DNA of 36,360 bases from a bacterium UBP3_UBA3054 (GTDB taxonomy: Bacteria; Auribacterota; UBA3054): positions 22,194 through 58,553 of the forward strand of contig DFCM01000067.1 of the NCBI GenBank assembly GCA_002366995.1, read 5' to 3'. The notes beneath the pieces are model-generated. The model worked only from the letters and a program-made list of their open reading frames with translations, made no database searches and was not told the origin of the DNA. Both the position numbers and the translations under genes were made by a program. Below, piece by piece: positions 1 to 8,565 of the stretch (position 1 is the stretch's first letter; each line of letters begins with the position of its first letter).

Positions 1-58
1 CCTCCGTGAGTTCGCTTAGGGATATAGGCTTCCCTTTCGCTTTTAGTAAAACTCTAAA

Positions 59-976
59 CTACTTTTTTCTGATGTCTTTGGCGGGATCGTCCGGATGATT
101 TCGGTAGGCGGGGTAAAAATTCATCAGCGCCGTGTCATGCTTGCCTTTGGGCCGGGGCTCCAGGAATGAGCAGGGCGTCACGACGGCCAGATTCCAGGCT
201 TCCAGGACCGTCGACCCGATGGTTCCAACGCCGCCGTCCCAGAGCGCTCCGGCTCCGGGAGTGAGCGAGGCGTGCAGGCAGGCCGCGGGAACGCTGCCGC
301 CGACCGCGCCGCCGGCTGTCAAAAAGGAGCCGCCTATGCAGCCTACGCAGCCCCCGGCCAGCATGGTCTGGAAAAGTCCGCCCAAGCCGCCGACTGTCAC
401 GCTGCCGACTCCGCACAAGGGGTACCAAACGGAAGCGCCAAGGATGCCGAGCCCGGCCAAGGGCGGAGTAAGCCAGCCGCCCAATGACTTGCCGAGGTTA
501 TCGCTGACGAAGCGGCCGCAGTCGGAATAGGCTTCCGGCATGTCGTCGAAAATGAATTCGCCGGCCGTCACGAAACTGTCCTTTACAGTATTGCCGGCGC
601 CCCAGAGATTTTCCCTGGCTTTGGTGGGAAAGTAAACGAGGGCGTAATTGGTTATGGTGTTGTTGGCGAAGCGGCAGGAATCCGGGACCATGGCAAAGCA
701 GTTGGAATACCATTCCGAACTGACGTACCTCTTAAGGTAATTCGTGCAGGCGTGGGAGGACGCCGCCTTGAGAAGATCGGCGCCGCCTTTGAATCCGGGG
801 GCGAAAACGACGTCATAGGTGTTCGATTCGGAGTCCCAGACATAGCCGTACATCACATAGTCGAAATGCTGGCCGGGAGAAAGGAAGATCCCTTTGTCGC
901 TCTTGGGAGCGTGTCTGGCGAAAGAGGAAAGGGTGCAAAAGAATGTGAGGAGAATTAGGGAAAAAACTTTTTTCAT
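59..976 (-). CDS. Secreted glycine-rich hydrophobic protein, unknown function
   Basis: I do not recognise a family. The 305-residue protein starts with a classic signal peptide: KK, then a hydrophobic run, then a likely cleavage after Ala20 (SSFA/RH). Residues 30-160 are ordinary mixed sequence with several aromatics. Residues about 165-255 are dominated by Gly, Ala, Leu and Val with many GG pairs, resembling a glycine-zipper or membrane-inserting segment. A polar proline-containing tail follows. Nine cysteines remain after the signal, so disulfides in an exported protein are plausible. The start is supported by a strong AAGGAGGT ribosome site close to the ATG. The gene follows the small membrane gene at 1018-1218 by 41 bp and probably shares its promoter. 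Periplasmic, outer-membrane or secreted location is inference. A membrane-active or scaffold role is possible but unproven. Confidence 0.75.
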   Translation of the reverse strand: MKKVFSLILLTFFCTLSSFARHAPKSDKGIFLSPGQHFDYVMYGYVWDSESNTYDVVFAPGFKGGADLLKAASSHACTNYLKRYVSSEWYSNCFAMVPDSCRFANNTITNYALVYFPTKARENLWGAGNTVKDSFVTAGEFIFDDMPEAYSDCGRFVSDNLGKSLGGWLTPPLAGLGILGASVWYPLCGVGSVTVGGLGGLFQTMLAGGCVGCIGGSFLTAGGAVGGSVPAACLHASLTPGAGALWDGGVGTIGSTVLEAWNLAVVTPCSFLEPRPKGKHDTALMNFYPAYRNHPDDPAKDIRKK

Positions 977-1017
977 AGTTACCTCCTTATATATAGAGAG
1001 TAGATAGGTTCGGTAAT

Positions 1018-1218
1018 TCAGTTGGACTTGCTGATGATGTAGTTCAGCGCGAAGGCGCCGGAGACTTGATTGTCGGCGTTGAACTTCGTGTACTTGATGC
1101 CGCAGTGCGGATCCGGGCTGACGGAAGACAGCGCTTTGATCACGTTGTAGGTGAAGAAAGTCAGCGCGACAAACGCTATGAGAGCGGAAGCGATAACGAT
1201 CATTTGACTTTTTTTCAT
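1018..1218 (-). CDS. Small single-pass membrane protein
   Basis: This is a 66-residue protein with no family I recognise. Residues about 6-28 form one hydrophobic helix after MKKSQM. A short polar tail of about 38 residues with one cysteine follows. An in-frame upstream ATG at 1266 would add 16 residues. I prefer 1218 because the sequence just before it carries GGAGG at good spacing, and the upstream ATG lies almost on the predicted -10 element. It is the first gene of a probable pair with the glycine-rich secreted gene downstream. The N-terminal helix could be an uncleaved anchor, or a signal peptide without an obvious cleavage motif. A role as partner, chaperone or immunity-like factor for the neighbour is only a guess from position. 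Confidence 0.6.
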   Translation of the reverse strand: MKKSQMIVIASALIAFVALTFFTYNVIKALSSVSPDPHCGIKYTKFNADNQVSGAFALNYIISKSN

Positions 1219-1264
1219 AACATCCTCCTTTTGGGTTTTAGACGTTTTCATTTTGTTCACCACC

Positions 1265-1300
1265 ATTATATCATAAACTGGTAAATAATTTACAAGTCAA
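1265..1300 (-). promoter_or_regulatory. Putative promoter of the small membrane gene, with palindrome in the spacer
   Basis: On the minus strand a TTGACT -35 (1295-1300) is followed after 19 bp by TATGAT (1270-1275), which overlaps a perfect TATAAT (1265-1270, spacing 24). The spacer holds a perfect 6-1-6 inverted repeat, GTAAAT-A-ATTTAC (1281-1293). TGGTAAA occurs at 1279-1285 and again at 1309-1315, 30 bp apart. The spacing is not ideal, so the exact -10 is uncertain. The remainder of 1219-1361 is AT-rich intergenic DNA in which I see no convincing terminator for the glycosyltransferase gene. Confidence 0.4.
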
Positions 1301-1361
1301 CTATTTTATGGTAAACAATGGGCCCGGGATTTTGTAGTATAAATAGTTTAGCTAAAGAATG

Positions 1362-2549
1362 TTAAGCCCGTGAATAGGCTTCCAGCAAGCGGGGCTCTCC
1401 GTCCCCTTCCCAGGCCAATTCCCGACTTCTGGCCAAAGATCTTTGGCTTAAAGCGTCTCTAAGTTTGGGAGAATTTCCAAGCGTAATTATTCCTTCCGCC
1501 AGCGCTTCGGGACTGCTCGGCTCGACGTAATACGCGGCGTCTTTGCAGGTGGCGCGGTGCTCTTTCAGATCGAAAAGCACCTGCGGCAGTCCGGCCGCCA
1601 TGTAGTCCAGAGTCTTCAGCATCGTGGAGTTGTCGTTCATCGGCGTCTTGGGATCGGGCGTCACGCCGATGTCGCTTGCCAACAGTATTTCTTTCGCCTG
1701 CTTTTTCTGGACGAACCCTAGGAATTCCGTTTCGTGTTCTATGTTCAGTTTTTTCGCCAGCGCTTTCAGATTCTCGAACTCCGGGCCGTCGCCCAAAAGT
1801 TTAAGCGAGACTTTCAATTGTTTTTCCTTCACGACCGCCAGCGCTTTCAAAAGGATGTCGACGCCGTCCTGGCGCGCCATCACTCCGATGTAAACGAGCC
1901 TCAGAACATTCGAACCAGTCGCTTCCCTGTTCTCGATAAGCTCTTCCCTTTTCAGTCCGGAGCGCACGACGAAACTCTTTTCAGGAGCTAGGCCGTCCCT
2001 TTCTAATTCTATGCTTTGGTAAGACGCGTTCGTGGCGAGAACGATGTCGGCGCTTTCAACAGACTTCCTCTCAAAGCGGAGAAGCAGTTTGTAGAAGACC
2101 TTGAAAAGAAAGCCGAGCTCTTCATAAGAAGCAGCGTTCCTTTTGGCCAGTATCAGTTCCGGGGAAAGATCGTGATGGTCGAAAACGAGCTTCACGCCTT
2201 TCTTCTGATAAGGCTTGGCCAGAAGGTAGAGAAGGTCCGGCGGGTCGCAGACGTGAATGATCTGGAAAGGCTTTTTGGCGTAAACTTTTTTTAGTATCGC
2301 CCGTTCCTTGAGGAGCGCCTCGGCGTATTCCCAGGCGTAGCCTAGCCAGCTTTTGGCCTGGTAAAGCTTGTGCCTTATCATCAGAACGCCGTCTTTGCGG
2401 TAGACGCCTTTGGGCGCCCTTTCGTCGGCGGGCGAAACGACGGTGACTTCATAGCCCTTGCTTTTCAGAGAAGAGGCTATGAGCCAGACCCTGTGGTCTC
2501 TGGGGACCGGCAGGTTTTCGACCACTATGACGACATGCTGTCTTGTCAT
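1362..2549 (-). CDS. Family 4 glycosyltransferase (GT-B fold)
   Basis: A 395-residue cytoplasmic or membrane-associated sugar transferase, predicted to add a sugar from a nucleotide donor to a growing envelope or extracellular glycan. The N-terminal half has the GT-B pattern VVENLPVPRDHRVW followed by VTVVSP. The C-terminal donor-binding half shows YIGVMARQDGVDILLKA, LLGDGPEFENL, and then PDPKTPMNDNSTMLKTLDYM, with AAGLPQVLFDLKEHR after it. The ND-STM-K-YMA-GLP form is typical of a GT4 subgroup found in exopolysaccharide loci. Its ATG overlaps the stop of the heparinase-like gene (ATGA), so the two are translationally coupled. It is the last gene of the purA-led unit. The substrate cannot be read from the sequence. 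Confidence 0.88.
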   Translation of the reverse strand: MTRQHVVIVVENLPVPRDHRVWLIASSLKSKGYEVTVVSPADERAPKGVYRKDGVLMIRHKLYQAKSWLGYAWEYAEALLKERAILKKVYAKKPFQIIHVCDPPDLLYLLAKPYQKKGVKLVFDHHDLSPELILAKRNAASYEELGFLFKVFYKLLLRFERKSVESADIVLATNASYQSIELERDGLAPEKSFVVRSGLKREELIENREATGSNVLRLVYIGVMARQDGVDILLKALAVVKEKQLKVSLKLLGDGPEFENLKALAKKLNIEHETEFLGFVQKKQAKEILLASDIGVTPDPKTPMNDNSTMLKTLDYMAAGLPQVLFDLKEHRATCKDAAYYVEPSSPEALAEGIITLGNSPKLRDALSQRSLARSRELAWEGDGEPRLLEAYSRA

Positions 2550-4474
2550 TTCAGATTTTTTATCTTAAAGCCGCTGATCAAAGAGTCCTGGCCGATGCAG
2601 TTCGTCTCTGTCGCGATGACGCTGCAAGGCTCGCGTTTGCCAAGATGCGTGGAATAAAAGCCCAGGGGCATGTTTTCGTCCCCCATTATGAGCCTGACGG
2701 AACGCACGTCGAAGAATTCCACGCTTATCTCGAAAGTCGGGCCCTTTATTACAAATTCCTTGGCACTCTTCTGGACCGCTTCGCACTGCGGTGAAAGATG
2801 GAAATACTGCCTGGCGGTCACGCCGTCGCAGCCTAAGGTCTCGTCTTTCAGAGTCAGTTTTCCCTCTTCCGTCTCGAAAACCAGCGTTCTTCTGTGAGTG
2901 AGTCCGAAGCGCTTCTTGTAACCGTAGTGGCGGGCGGAAAGATCGAAGCCAGTTTCCGTCATCTTGTCGCTCTCAATTTCCACGCGGTAATTGTTCTTCC
3001 ACATGAAGGGCCCAAGACTTTTGCTCTGGCTCTCGTTTTCAGCCGTCATGGTGTTGTGGGCCGCGGTCGAGCGGAAATATTCCCGCCATTTTCTGTTCTG
3101 ATGATAGTTGCCCGTGCCGGGGTCTATGAAGACCGGAACACCGTTCACGCTCATGGTGAAGGAGAGCGCGTCGGCGTGACCGTGGGCGGCCAGAGGACCG
3201 TAGCCCAGAGGAGCGGTGATGAAGAAGATTTCCACTTCCGCGCCGTCGCTTGTCTTGCCCTTCCAGAACATGCCGGCATCCTTGCTGTAATGGACGCGGT
3301 CCTCCGTCTGAACTTCCGGGGCTTTTTTCATGACATACCACTGGTAGTCTTCGTCTATCTCTTCGCTTTCGGAAGCGGAGTCGGCAGAAAGCGCCAGCGC
3401 CAGTTTTGTCACGTTCTTATAATACGAGCCGTCCCTTATGATCAGGCCGGTAGCCGCCGCCTCGTCGCTGTCGCCGTACTCGCCGCAGAGTGTCATCATA
3501 CCGTTCGCCCTGGCCATGAAGAGGCCGGCAGCGTTCAGCGTTTCTTTCGCTTTAGCCAAAAACTCAGAGGAAACGCAGGCCGCGGCGCAGAGCAGCTCAA
3601 GCGAGAAAGCGTGATAGGAATAAGCCGCCTCAAGATTGACGCCCTTCTTCGAGAACTGCGCTTCCGCTTCTTTTGCGAGCTCTTCCTCCCAGTTCTCTTT
3701 CTCCTTGGCGAACAAGGCGGGAAATGTCTTTTGCGCGGTGAGAAGCGCTGTTAGCTCGGCCAGCGCGTGATTGTTGGCGCTACTGAAACGCGAGCGGTTG
3801 AACTTCACGTGCTCGTAATGCTGCTTGACGACCGTCAGGAAAGAAAGCGCGAAAGCTTCCGTGAAACATTTCGGCAATTTGAAAGCCATAAGGCGGTAAA
3901 CGTGGCACCAGACGAGAAGGCGCATGGCGACTTCCATCGCGGTCGTCCAGGGAAGCCCGAAGGGATAAGCGCACTCCTTCTTGAAGCTGTTCAGCTGCGA
4001 GATTATCTCTTCGGCGTATTTTTCGTCTTCCGTCACCGCGTAGGCTTTCGCCAGGTCGATAAGGTGATAGTGGCGGTTCAAAAACCAAATGCGCATTATG
4101 GAGAGCTCGTCTCCGAGCTCGCGGTAGTTCATCTCCAGAAAATCTTTCCTGGGGGACTGCTTGCCCGTCAATGGATCCCTCAGCCAGAAAAAGGGAGTGG
4201 TGAGCGTCATCTTCTCGCCGAAAAGCTCAATTTCATGCCTTAACGCCGCTTCTCCCCTGGAAACCGCTTCCTCCCTGATCTTAGAGGAGACCTTGGGCTT
4301 CGCGCCGATTTCCGGCGCGTTTTTCCTAATTTCTTCGCTGGCAACAGAAAGCGGTATCTCCCGCGTTTTCGAGAGGTCGGGCTGGTTAACAAGAAGGTCC
4401 AGCCGCCAGAACGTTTCTTTCAAAGACATTTTTGAAAGACGGTCGAGATACCAGGAGAGTTTTTTCCTATCCAT
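2546..4474 (-). CDS. Heparinase II/III-fold protein (alginate-lyase-like)
   Basis: A 642-residue protein of the heparinase II/III superfamily. The N-terminal alpha/alpha toroid carries SANNHALAELTALL near residue 230. The C-terminal beta-sandwich starts with GHGHADALSF near residue 430, continues with FIDPGTGNYHQNRKWREYFR, and has the conserved STAAHNTM segment. Family members cleave uronic-acid polysaccharides by beta-elimination; versions embedded in biosynthetic clusters are thought to modify or trim the polymer. I see no signal peptide (MDRKKLSWYL start), which argues for a cytoplasmic or assembly-linked role rather than scavenging. The gene overlaps its upstream neighbour by 8 bp and its downstream neighbour by 4 bp, so it belongs with the CapK-like and glycosyltransferase genes. 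The substrate is unknown. Confidence 0.85.
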   Translation of the reverse strand: MDRKKLSWYLDRLSKMSLKETFWRLDLLVNQPDLSKTREIPLSVASEEIRKNAPEIGAKPKVSSKIREEAVSRGEAALRHEIELFGEKMTLTTPFFWLRDPLTGKQSPRKDFLEMNYRELGDELSIMRIWFLNRHYHLIDLAKAYAVTEDEKYAEEIISQLNSFKKECAYPFGLPWTTAMEVAMRLLVWCHVYRLMAFKLPKCFTEAFALSFLTVVKQHYEHVKFNRSRFSSANNHALAELTALLTAQKTFPALFAKEKENWEEELAKEAEAQFSKKGVNLEAAYSYHAFSLELLCAAACVSSEFLAKAKETLNAAGLFMARANGMMTLCGEYGDSDEAAATGLIIRDGSYYKNVTKLALALSADSASESEEIDEDYQWYVMKKAPEVQTEDRVHYSKDAGMFWKGKTSDGAEVEIFFITAPLGYGPLAAHGHADALSFTMSVNGVPVFIDPGTGNYHQNRKWREYFRSTAAHNTMTAENESQSKSLGPFMWKNNYRVEIESDKMTETGFDLSARHYGYKKRFGLTHRRTLVFETEEGKLTLKDETLGCDGVTARQYFHLSPQCEAVQKSAKEFVIKGPTFEISVEFFDVRSVRLIMGDENMPLGFYSTHLGKREPCSVIATETNCIGQDSLISGFKIKNLK

Positions 4475-5786
4475 GATTTTCCTTTGCTATTTTGGAGACC
4501 ACCGCCCGGAATTTTCCCCTGGCCGTGCGGGGCAAAAACGACCGGTAGGTGAACTGTATGGCTATGTCGGCGGAAGTCCTTTCCGTGAATTTCGCGCGTA
4601 TGATCTTTTCGTAAGACTGTTCGTAATGGACGTCCGGGACGATCACTATCTCGGTGTGATAGAGGTCGTGCTGGATTATCTGGGCCGCCACGATGTGCGG
4701 CACCGCTTTGAAGACGTGGTCCAATCGGCCTATCTTCCGTCCGTCCGGCAGATGGAAGAGGTCGTCCTCGCGGCCTATGATCTGGCGGCAGCCCGGGCCC
4801 ATGGCGCCGCATTCGCAGCGGTCTTTCCAGCCGAAGGGGCCTATTGCGATGTCGCCCGTCTGGTAGCGGATGAGCGGCTGGGCGTCGTTGATGAAGCTCG
4901 TGGCCACGATCTCGTAGCGGTCGTCGCCCAGGGGCGCGTATTCCGTGAAGCCGTAGCTCGTGTCCTCGTGGTAGCAGCCCGCCTGGCAGGTCGTCATCCA
5001 GCAGACTCGCTCAGCCATGCCGTACTGCACGTGCACCGGCCCTATGAATTCGCTGATGAGGTCGATCTGCTCCTGGCTCACCGTTTCGGAAGCCAGAAAG
5101 ACCGCCTTCATGCCGAAAGGCCTCAATCCTTTGCGCCAGATGTATTCCGCCAAAATGTAGGCAGAGCTCGGGTAAGCGCTCATGAAGATGCTGCCGGAGG
5201 AACGGATCGTGTCGATGTACCAGGGAAGCGTGGCGTCCGACATATGGTAACTGGAAAGCACCCATCTGCGGCCGATGAAATCGTGCACGCCGAAGGGCGG
5301 AGTCTCGCGCTCCTGAGGAACCACCAGATCCCCTCTTAATACGATCATCGGCCAGCCCGGGCGCCAGCCGGCCTGGCAGTACCAGCTGAAGAAGCCGGCC
5401 TCCTCCCTGGCTATGGAGCGCAGGCTGCGCCTCAGCTGCAGGGGCGTTCCCGTCGTGCCGCTCGTGTGGGCGGCCACTGTCATTTTTTCCCCGGTCAGGA
5501 AAAGTTCCGGGCGCGCCCGCAAAGCTTCCTTTTCCAGGTAAGGCAGAGTCTTCAAAAAATCGATGGCGTTCTGCCTGCCCTTGAAATTCGAGAGCATGTC
5601 GCGGTAATAGACGCTTTTCTTGGCAACCATAAGAGTGTGGGCCAGCTTTGAGATCTGCTCCACATGCCTGGTCTCCGGATCCAGGTCGCGCCACTCAGCC
5701 AGTTCGTTGACCTGACGGTGGAACTCCGGATTGCGTTTGCCGAAAAGGCGCCAGAGCATCTTAAGGTTGTAGGAAAGCGTTCCCAT
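4467..5786 (-). CDS. CapK/PaaK-like adenylate-forming enzyme
   Basis: A 439-residue member of the phenylacetate-CoA ligase / CapK branch of the ANL superfamily. The phosphate-binding motif AHTSGTTGTPLQLRRS lies at about residues 106-121, and the later PLIRYQTGDI is the ANL Asp motif. It is followed by a CECGAMGPGC cysteine cluster and GREDDL, both usual in PaaK/CapK proteins. True PaaK makes phenylacetyl-CoA. CapK-like versions occur in capsule and exopolysaccharide loci, where their exact reaction is unsettled; acyl activation for polymer decoration is one idea. The neighbours (gmhA 3 bp upstream, the heparinase-fold gene overlapping downstream) favour the envelope-glycan role over phenylacetate catabolism. 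No other paa gene is present. Confidence 0.85.
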   Translation of the reverse strand: MGTLSYNLKMLWRLFGKRNPEFHRQVNELAEWRDLDPETRHVEQISKLAHTLMVAKKSVYYRDMLSNFKGRQNAIDFLKTLPYLEKEALRARPELFLTGEKMTVAAHTSGTTGTPLQLRRSLRSIAREEAGFFSWYCQAGWRPGWPMIVLRGDLVVPQERETPPFGVHDFIGRRWVLSSYHMSDATLPWYIDTIRSSGSIFMSAYPSSAYILAEYIWRKGLRPFGMKAVFLASETVSQEQIDLISEFIGPVHVQYGMAERVCWMTTCQAGCYHEDTSYGFTEYAPLGDDRYEIVATSFINDAQPLIRYQTGDIAIGPFGWKDRCECGAMGPGCRQIIGREDDLFHLPDGRKIGRLDHVFKAVPHIVAAQIIQHDLYHTEIVIVPDVHYEQSYEKIIRAKFTERTSADIAIQFTYRSFLPRTARGKFRAVVSKIAKENHG

Positions 5787-5789
5787 TCT

Positions 5790-6419
5790 CTATTCCGCGA
5801 AATTTTCCTTTTCCACGAGCTGGCAGAGGTAGTGGTAGATCGGCAGGTGGTATTCCTGGATCTCAGGGGTGGAATCGGACGGCGCCTTCACGACGATGTC
5901 GCAAAGGGAAGCCATCTCTCCCCCGCTCTTGCCGGTCAAGCCGATTACCTTGACGCCTTTGGCCTTGGCGGCCATAATCGCGTAGATCACGTTCTTGGAG
6001 TTGCCGGAAGTGCTGATGGCGATCATGGCGTCGCCCGCCTTTCCCAGGCCGTAGATCTGCTGGGCGAAGATCAGTTCCGGCGCCACGTCGTTGGCGAAAG
6101 CCGTGCCCAAGCCTACGGAATTGACAAGCGAGACGGCCGGGATAGCGCTCTGCAGATTGCAGGCGAGGTAATCGCCCCTTTCTCCGTAAGCGGAGAGGCG
6201 TTCCTTTTCCTCGCCCGACAGCGGGCGTTTCTTAAGGAAGCCCTTCATCAGTTCGCCGACGATGTGCTCGCAGTCCGCGGCGCTGCCGCCGTTGCCGCAG
6301 CAATAAATCGTCCCGCCGCTTTTAAAAGTTTCCTTCAAAGCCTGCGCGGCTTTCTCTATGTCTTCTTTGCAGCAAGTAAGCGCGGGATAGCGCTCGTAGA
6401 GGAAATAAGGGCTTTTCAT
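5790..6419 (-). CDS. gmhA: Phosphoheptose isomerase (sedoheptulose 7-phosphate isomerase)
   Basis: A 209-residue SIS-domain protein predicted to convert sedoheptulose 7-phosphate to D-glycero-manno-heptose 7-phosphate, the first step of ADP- or GDP-heptose supply. GNGGSAADCEH (about 42-52) is the phosphosugar loop. His52, Glu56, Gln188 and His196 match the spacing of the zinc ligands in E. coli GmhA. ISTSGNSKN forms the second SIS loop. It is slightly longer than the usual 190-200 residues, from an insert after ELMKGF. It starts within the RluB stop (ATGA overlap). No GmhB, HldE or HddA gene is in the window, so the heptose pathway is incomplete here. Other SIS-domain functions (DiaA-like) are less likely given the metal ligands. 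Confidence 0.9.
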   Translation of the reverse strand: MKSPYFLYERYPALTCCKEDIEKAAQALKETFKSGGTIYCCGNGGSAADCEHIVGELMKGFLKKRPLSGEEKERLSAYGERGDYLACNLQSAIPAVSLVNSVGLGTAFANDVAPELIFAQQIYGLGKAGDAMIAISTSGNSKNVIYAIMAAKAKGVKVIGLTGKSGGEMASLCDIVVKAPSDSTPEIQEYHLPIYHYLCQLVEKENFAE

Positions 6420-7684
6420 TTTCTACCTCTCTTTTTTCCTGTGAAACCTGATCTGCCTTTGGAAAAGGACGTTTTCCTTTCCGGGCGGAAGGATCTTTTG
6501 CCGCCGCCCTCGCCTTTCCTGCCTCTGATGTCCCTGGCCGGTTTGCCCATGCCGTAGCGCTCTTCGTAGCCGCCGTACTCTTTCTTTTTCGGGTACGCCC
6601 TGCCTGTCAAGGCGTTCCTGGCCCTGGCCGGGCGCTTGAAGCCGGGCTTCCTTTCAAAGCGTTTCTCTTCGCCGTCTTCCTCTTTCTCTTTGGGAAGCAC
6701 GGCCACTTCGGATTCCAGTTCCTCTTTCCTCACGGTGCGGCGCTCGCCTTTCTTCCGGCGGTTCGCGAAGGCTCCGCGGTAGTTCTTCTCTTCTCCTTCC
6801 GTTCCGGGGAAGAAGGAGACTTTTTCCTCTCCCTCTTCGAACATCTCGGAGGAATAGTCCTCTTTTGGTTCTTCTTTAGCAGCCTTCGGCTTTTCCTTCT
6901 TGGCGAAGGCGCTCAAAACGATCTGCGGCTCCTTCCTCGGGCTTTTTCGGTTCGCCGATCTCAAAGCCTCCGCGTGACGGACGAGCCCGGCGCGCTGGAA
7001 AAGTTCGTATTCCTCTTCGAAATTCAGTTCCCGCCAGGCGCCGACAGGCAGCGAGCCTAAGCGGACGTTCTCTATTCTTATGCGGTCGAGCTTCGTAACT
7101 TCCGTTCCGACTTTCTTGACCATTTTGCGGATCTGGCGGTTGCGGCCTTCCCTCAGGATGATCCTGAAACGCCTGGGCCCGACTTTCTTTATTTTGCAGG
7201 GCGCCGTCTGGACGCCTTCCAGCTTCACGCCGTGCGCTAGTTTTTCCAGCATGCCTTCCGTCACCGGATCTTCCGTGTCCACCACATATTCCTTTTCATG
7301 CAGAAATTTCGGGTGCATCAGACGGTAGGCCAGCGTTCCGTCGTTGGTCATAAGCACGAGGCCGGTGGAATCTTTGTCGAGCCTGCCGACCGGGAAAAGC
7401 CTTTCCTCACATTCCACAAGATCCTTTACGGTCGTTTCCCCTTTCTGCAGGCAGCTTGTCACAATGCCGTAGGGCTTGTTCAGAATTATGTAACGCAGCT
7501 TCTGCGGCGTTTCGACTACTTCGGAGTCGTACTCGACAAGGTCCCTGTCCGGGTCGACTTTCGTGCCCAGGACCTTTACGGTCTCGCCGTTGACTCTGAT
7601 CTTCCCGGCGAGGATGTGCTCTTCGGCCCTGCGGCGCGAACAGATCCCTCTTTCGGAAAGATATTTTTGCAAACGCATCAACAT
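6416..7684 (-). CDS. RluB/RsuA-family rRNA pseudouridine synthase with long charged tail
   Basis: Predicted to isomerise a uridine of rRNA to pseudouridine, probably in 23S rRNA as in RluB. An S4 RNA-binding domain (about 3-50) begins MRLQKYLSERG. The catalytic motif GRLDKDSTGLVLMTNDG places the nucleophile at Asp103. REGRNRQIRKM and RLGSLPVGAWREL are family signatures. The enzymatic core ends near residue 235-240. Residues about 245-422 are a low-complexity Lys/Arg/Glu tail that becomes Gly/Arg-rich at the end. I chose 7684 because AAAGGA sits 6 nt upstream; ATG at 7678, giving a TGATG overlap, is almost as good. An open frame continues to 7831, but that part lies inside the hydrolase gene and has no family similarity. 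Confidence 0.88.
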   Translation of the reverse strand: MLMRLQKYLSERGICSRRRAEEHILAGKIRVNGETVKVLGTKVDPDRDLVEYDSEVVETPQKLRYIILNKPYGIVTSCLQKGETTVKDLVECEERLFPVGRLDKDSTGLVLMTNDGTLAYRLMHPKFLHEKEYVVDTEDPVTEGMLEKLAHGVKLEGVQTAPCKIKKVGPRRFRIILREGRNRQIRKMVKKVGTEVTKLDRIRIENVRLGSLPVGAWRELNFEEEYELFQRAGLVRHAEALRSANRKSPRKEPQIVLSAFAKKEKPKAAKEEPKEDYSSEMFEEGEEKVSFFPGTEGEEKNYRGAFANRRKKGERRTVRKEELESEVAVLPKEKEEDGEEKRFERKPGFKRPARARNALTGRAYPKKKEYGGYEERYGMGKPARDIRGRKGEGGGKRSFRPERKTSFSKGRSGFTGKKRGRK

Positions 7685-8565
7685 GTATGTTCCTTTAAAA
7701 AAGCGATGCCGCGCTCGATATCCGGTCGCGACGACACATTGTATACTTCGGTAAAGGGAAGCTCCCAGTGGCCGTAGGGGCCTAAGAGAAGCTCCGCTTT
7801 CGGCAGAAGCGCGGCCAAACGCATCAGCCATTCCTCCGGGACCTGGCGGTCTCTGGCGCCGCCGATCAGAAGGATCGGCATGTCGCTAAGATGCCTGGCC
7901 GCTCTTGCTACGTCAACGTCTTCCGCCAGCACGCCCTGGAAGCGCTTCATCAGGTAGAGCGTAATGAAAGTGCTCGTCCTGCTCGGCACGTGATAGAAGG
8001 CCTTGGCGTAATGCCTCAGCACCTGGTTTAAGCTGACGAAGGGACTGTGCGCGATGACCGCCTTCACGCAGCCGCCCCTGGCGGCCGCCAGAAGCGAGAT
8101 GGTCGCCCCCAGGGAAAAGCCCCAGTAAAAGATCGGGCTGCCTTCCGCCAGCTGCGATTTGACGTAGTCGGTGATTATCAAAAGATCTTTCGTTTCCAGA
8201 TACCCCAGGGTGCAGGCCGCCTTGTCGCTGCCGCCGTGCCCTCTGAAATCGTACATCAGAAGCGAATAGCCCTCCTCGACATAGGGCCTCAGGTACGTGA
8301 AGGCGCTGCTCTTGTTGCCGCCCAGATTGTGGCTCGCGATGAGCACGCCCTTCTTCGACCTTGAGGGAATGTACCAGCAGGCCAGCTCCACTCCGTTCTC
8401 GCCCTTTATCCTCAGGTCGCTGTAAGCGTACCCGAAATCGCCCGGCAGACTGGAGAAAGATTTCCTGCCGGCTTGGCGCGTGATCTTAAAGTAACACAAG
8501 ATCCCGGGACCGAAGGCCCAAAGACCGCCCAAAAGCAAAAGCATTACTATGATCAGCGTCAGCAT
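7678..8565 (-). CDS. Membrane-anchored alpha/beta hydrolase
   Basis: A 295-residue serine hydrolase of unknown substrate. A hydrophobic N-terminal helix (about 2-24) probably anchors it in the inner membrane with the catalytic domain outside or cytoplasmic. The fold landmarks are in order: ASHNLGGNK oxyanion region (about 77-85), YDFRGHGGSD (105-114), nucleophile elbow GFSLGA with Ser151, acid Asp239 in GGARDRQVP, and His266 in YGHWEL. This arrangement is common in BEM46/ABHD13-type and other acyl-ester or peptide hydrolases. It overlaps the TIM-barrel gene by 7 bp and the pseudouridine synthase start by up to 7 bp, so it is embedded in the operon. A role in acyl or lipid metabolism is inference. 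Confidence 0.85.
   Translation of the reverse strand: MLTLIIVMLLLLGGLWAFGPGILCYFKITRQAGRKSFSSLPGDFGYAYSDLRIKGENGVELACWYIPSRSKKGVLIASHNLGGNKSSAFTYLRPYVEEGYSLLMYDFRGHGGSDKAACTLGYLETKDLLIITDYVKSQLAEGSPIFYWGFSLGATISLLAAARGGCVKAVIAHSPFVSLNQVLRHYAKAFYHVPSRTSTFITLYLMKRFQGVLAEDVDVARAARHLSDMPILLIGGARDRQVPEEWLMRLAALLPKAELLLGPYGHWELPFTEVYNVSSRPDIERGIAFLKEHTC

Noticed and set aside
7685..7831. Longer N-terminus for the pseudouridine synthase
   Set aside because: The added residues lie in the hydrolase coding region and the S4 domain starts at MRLQKYL. A ribosome site supports 7684.
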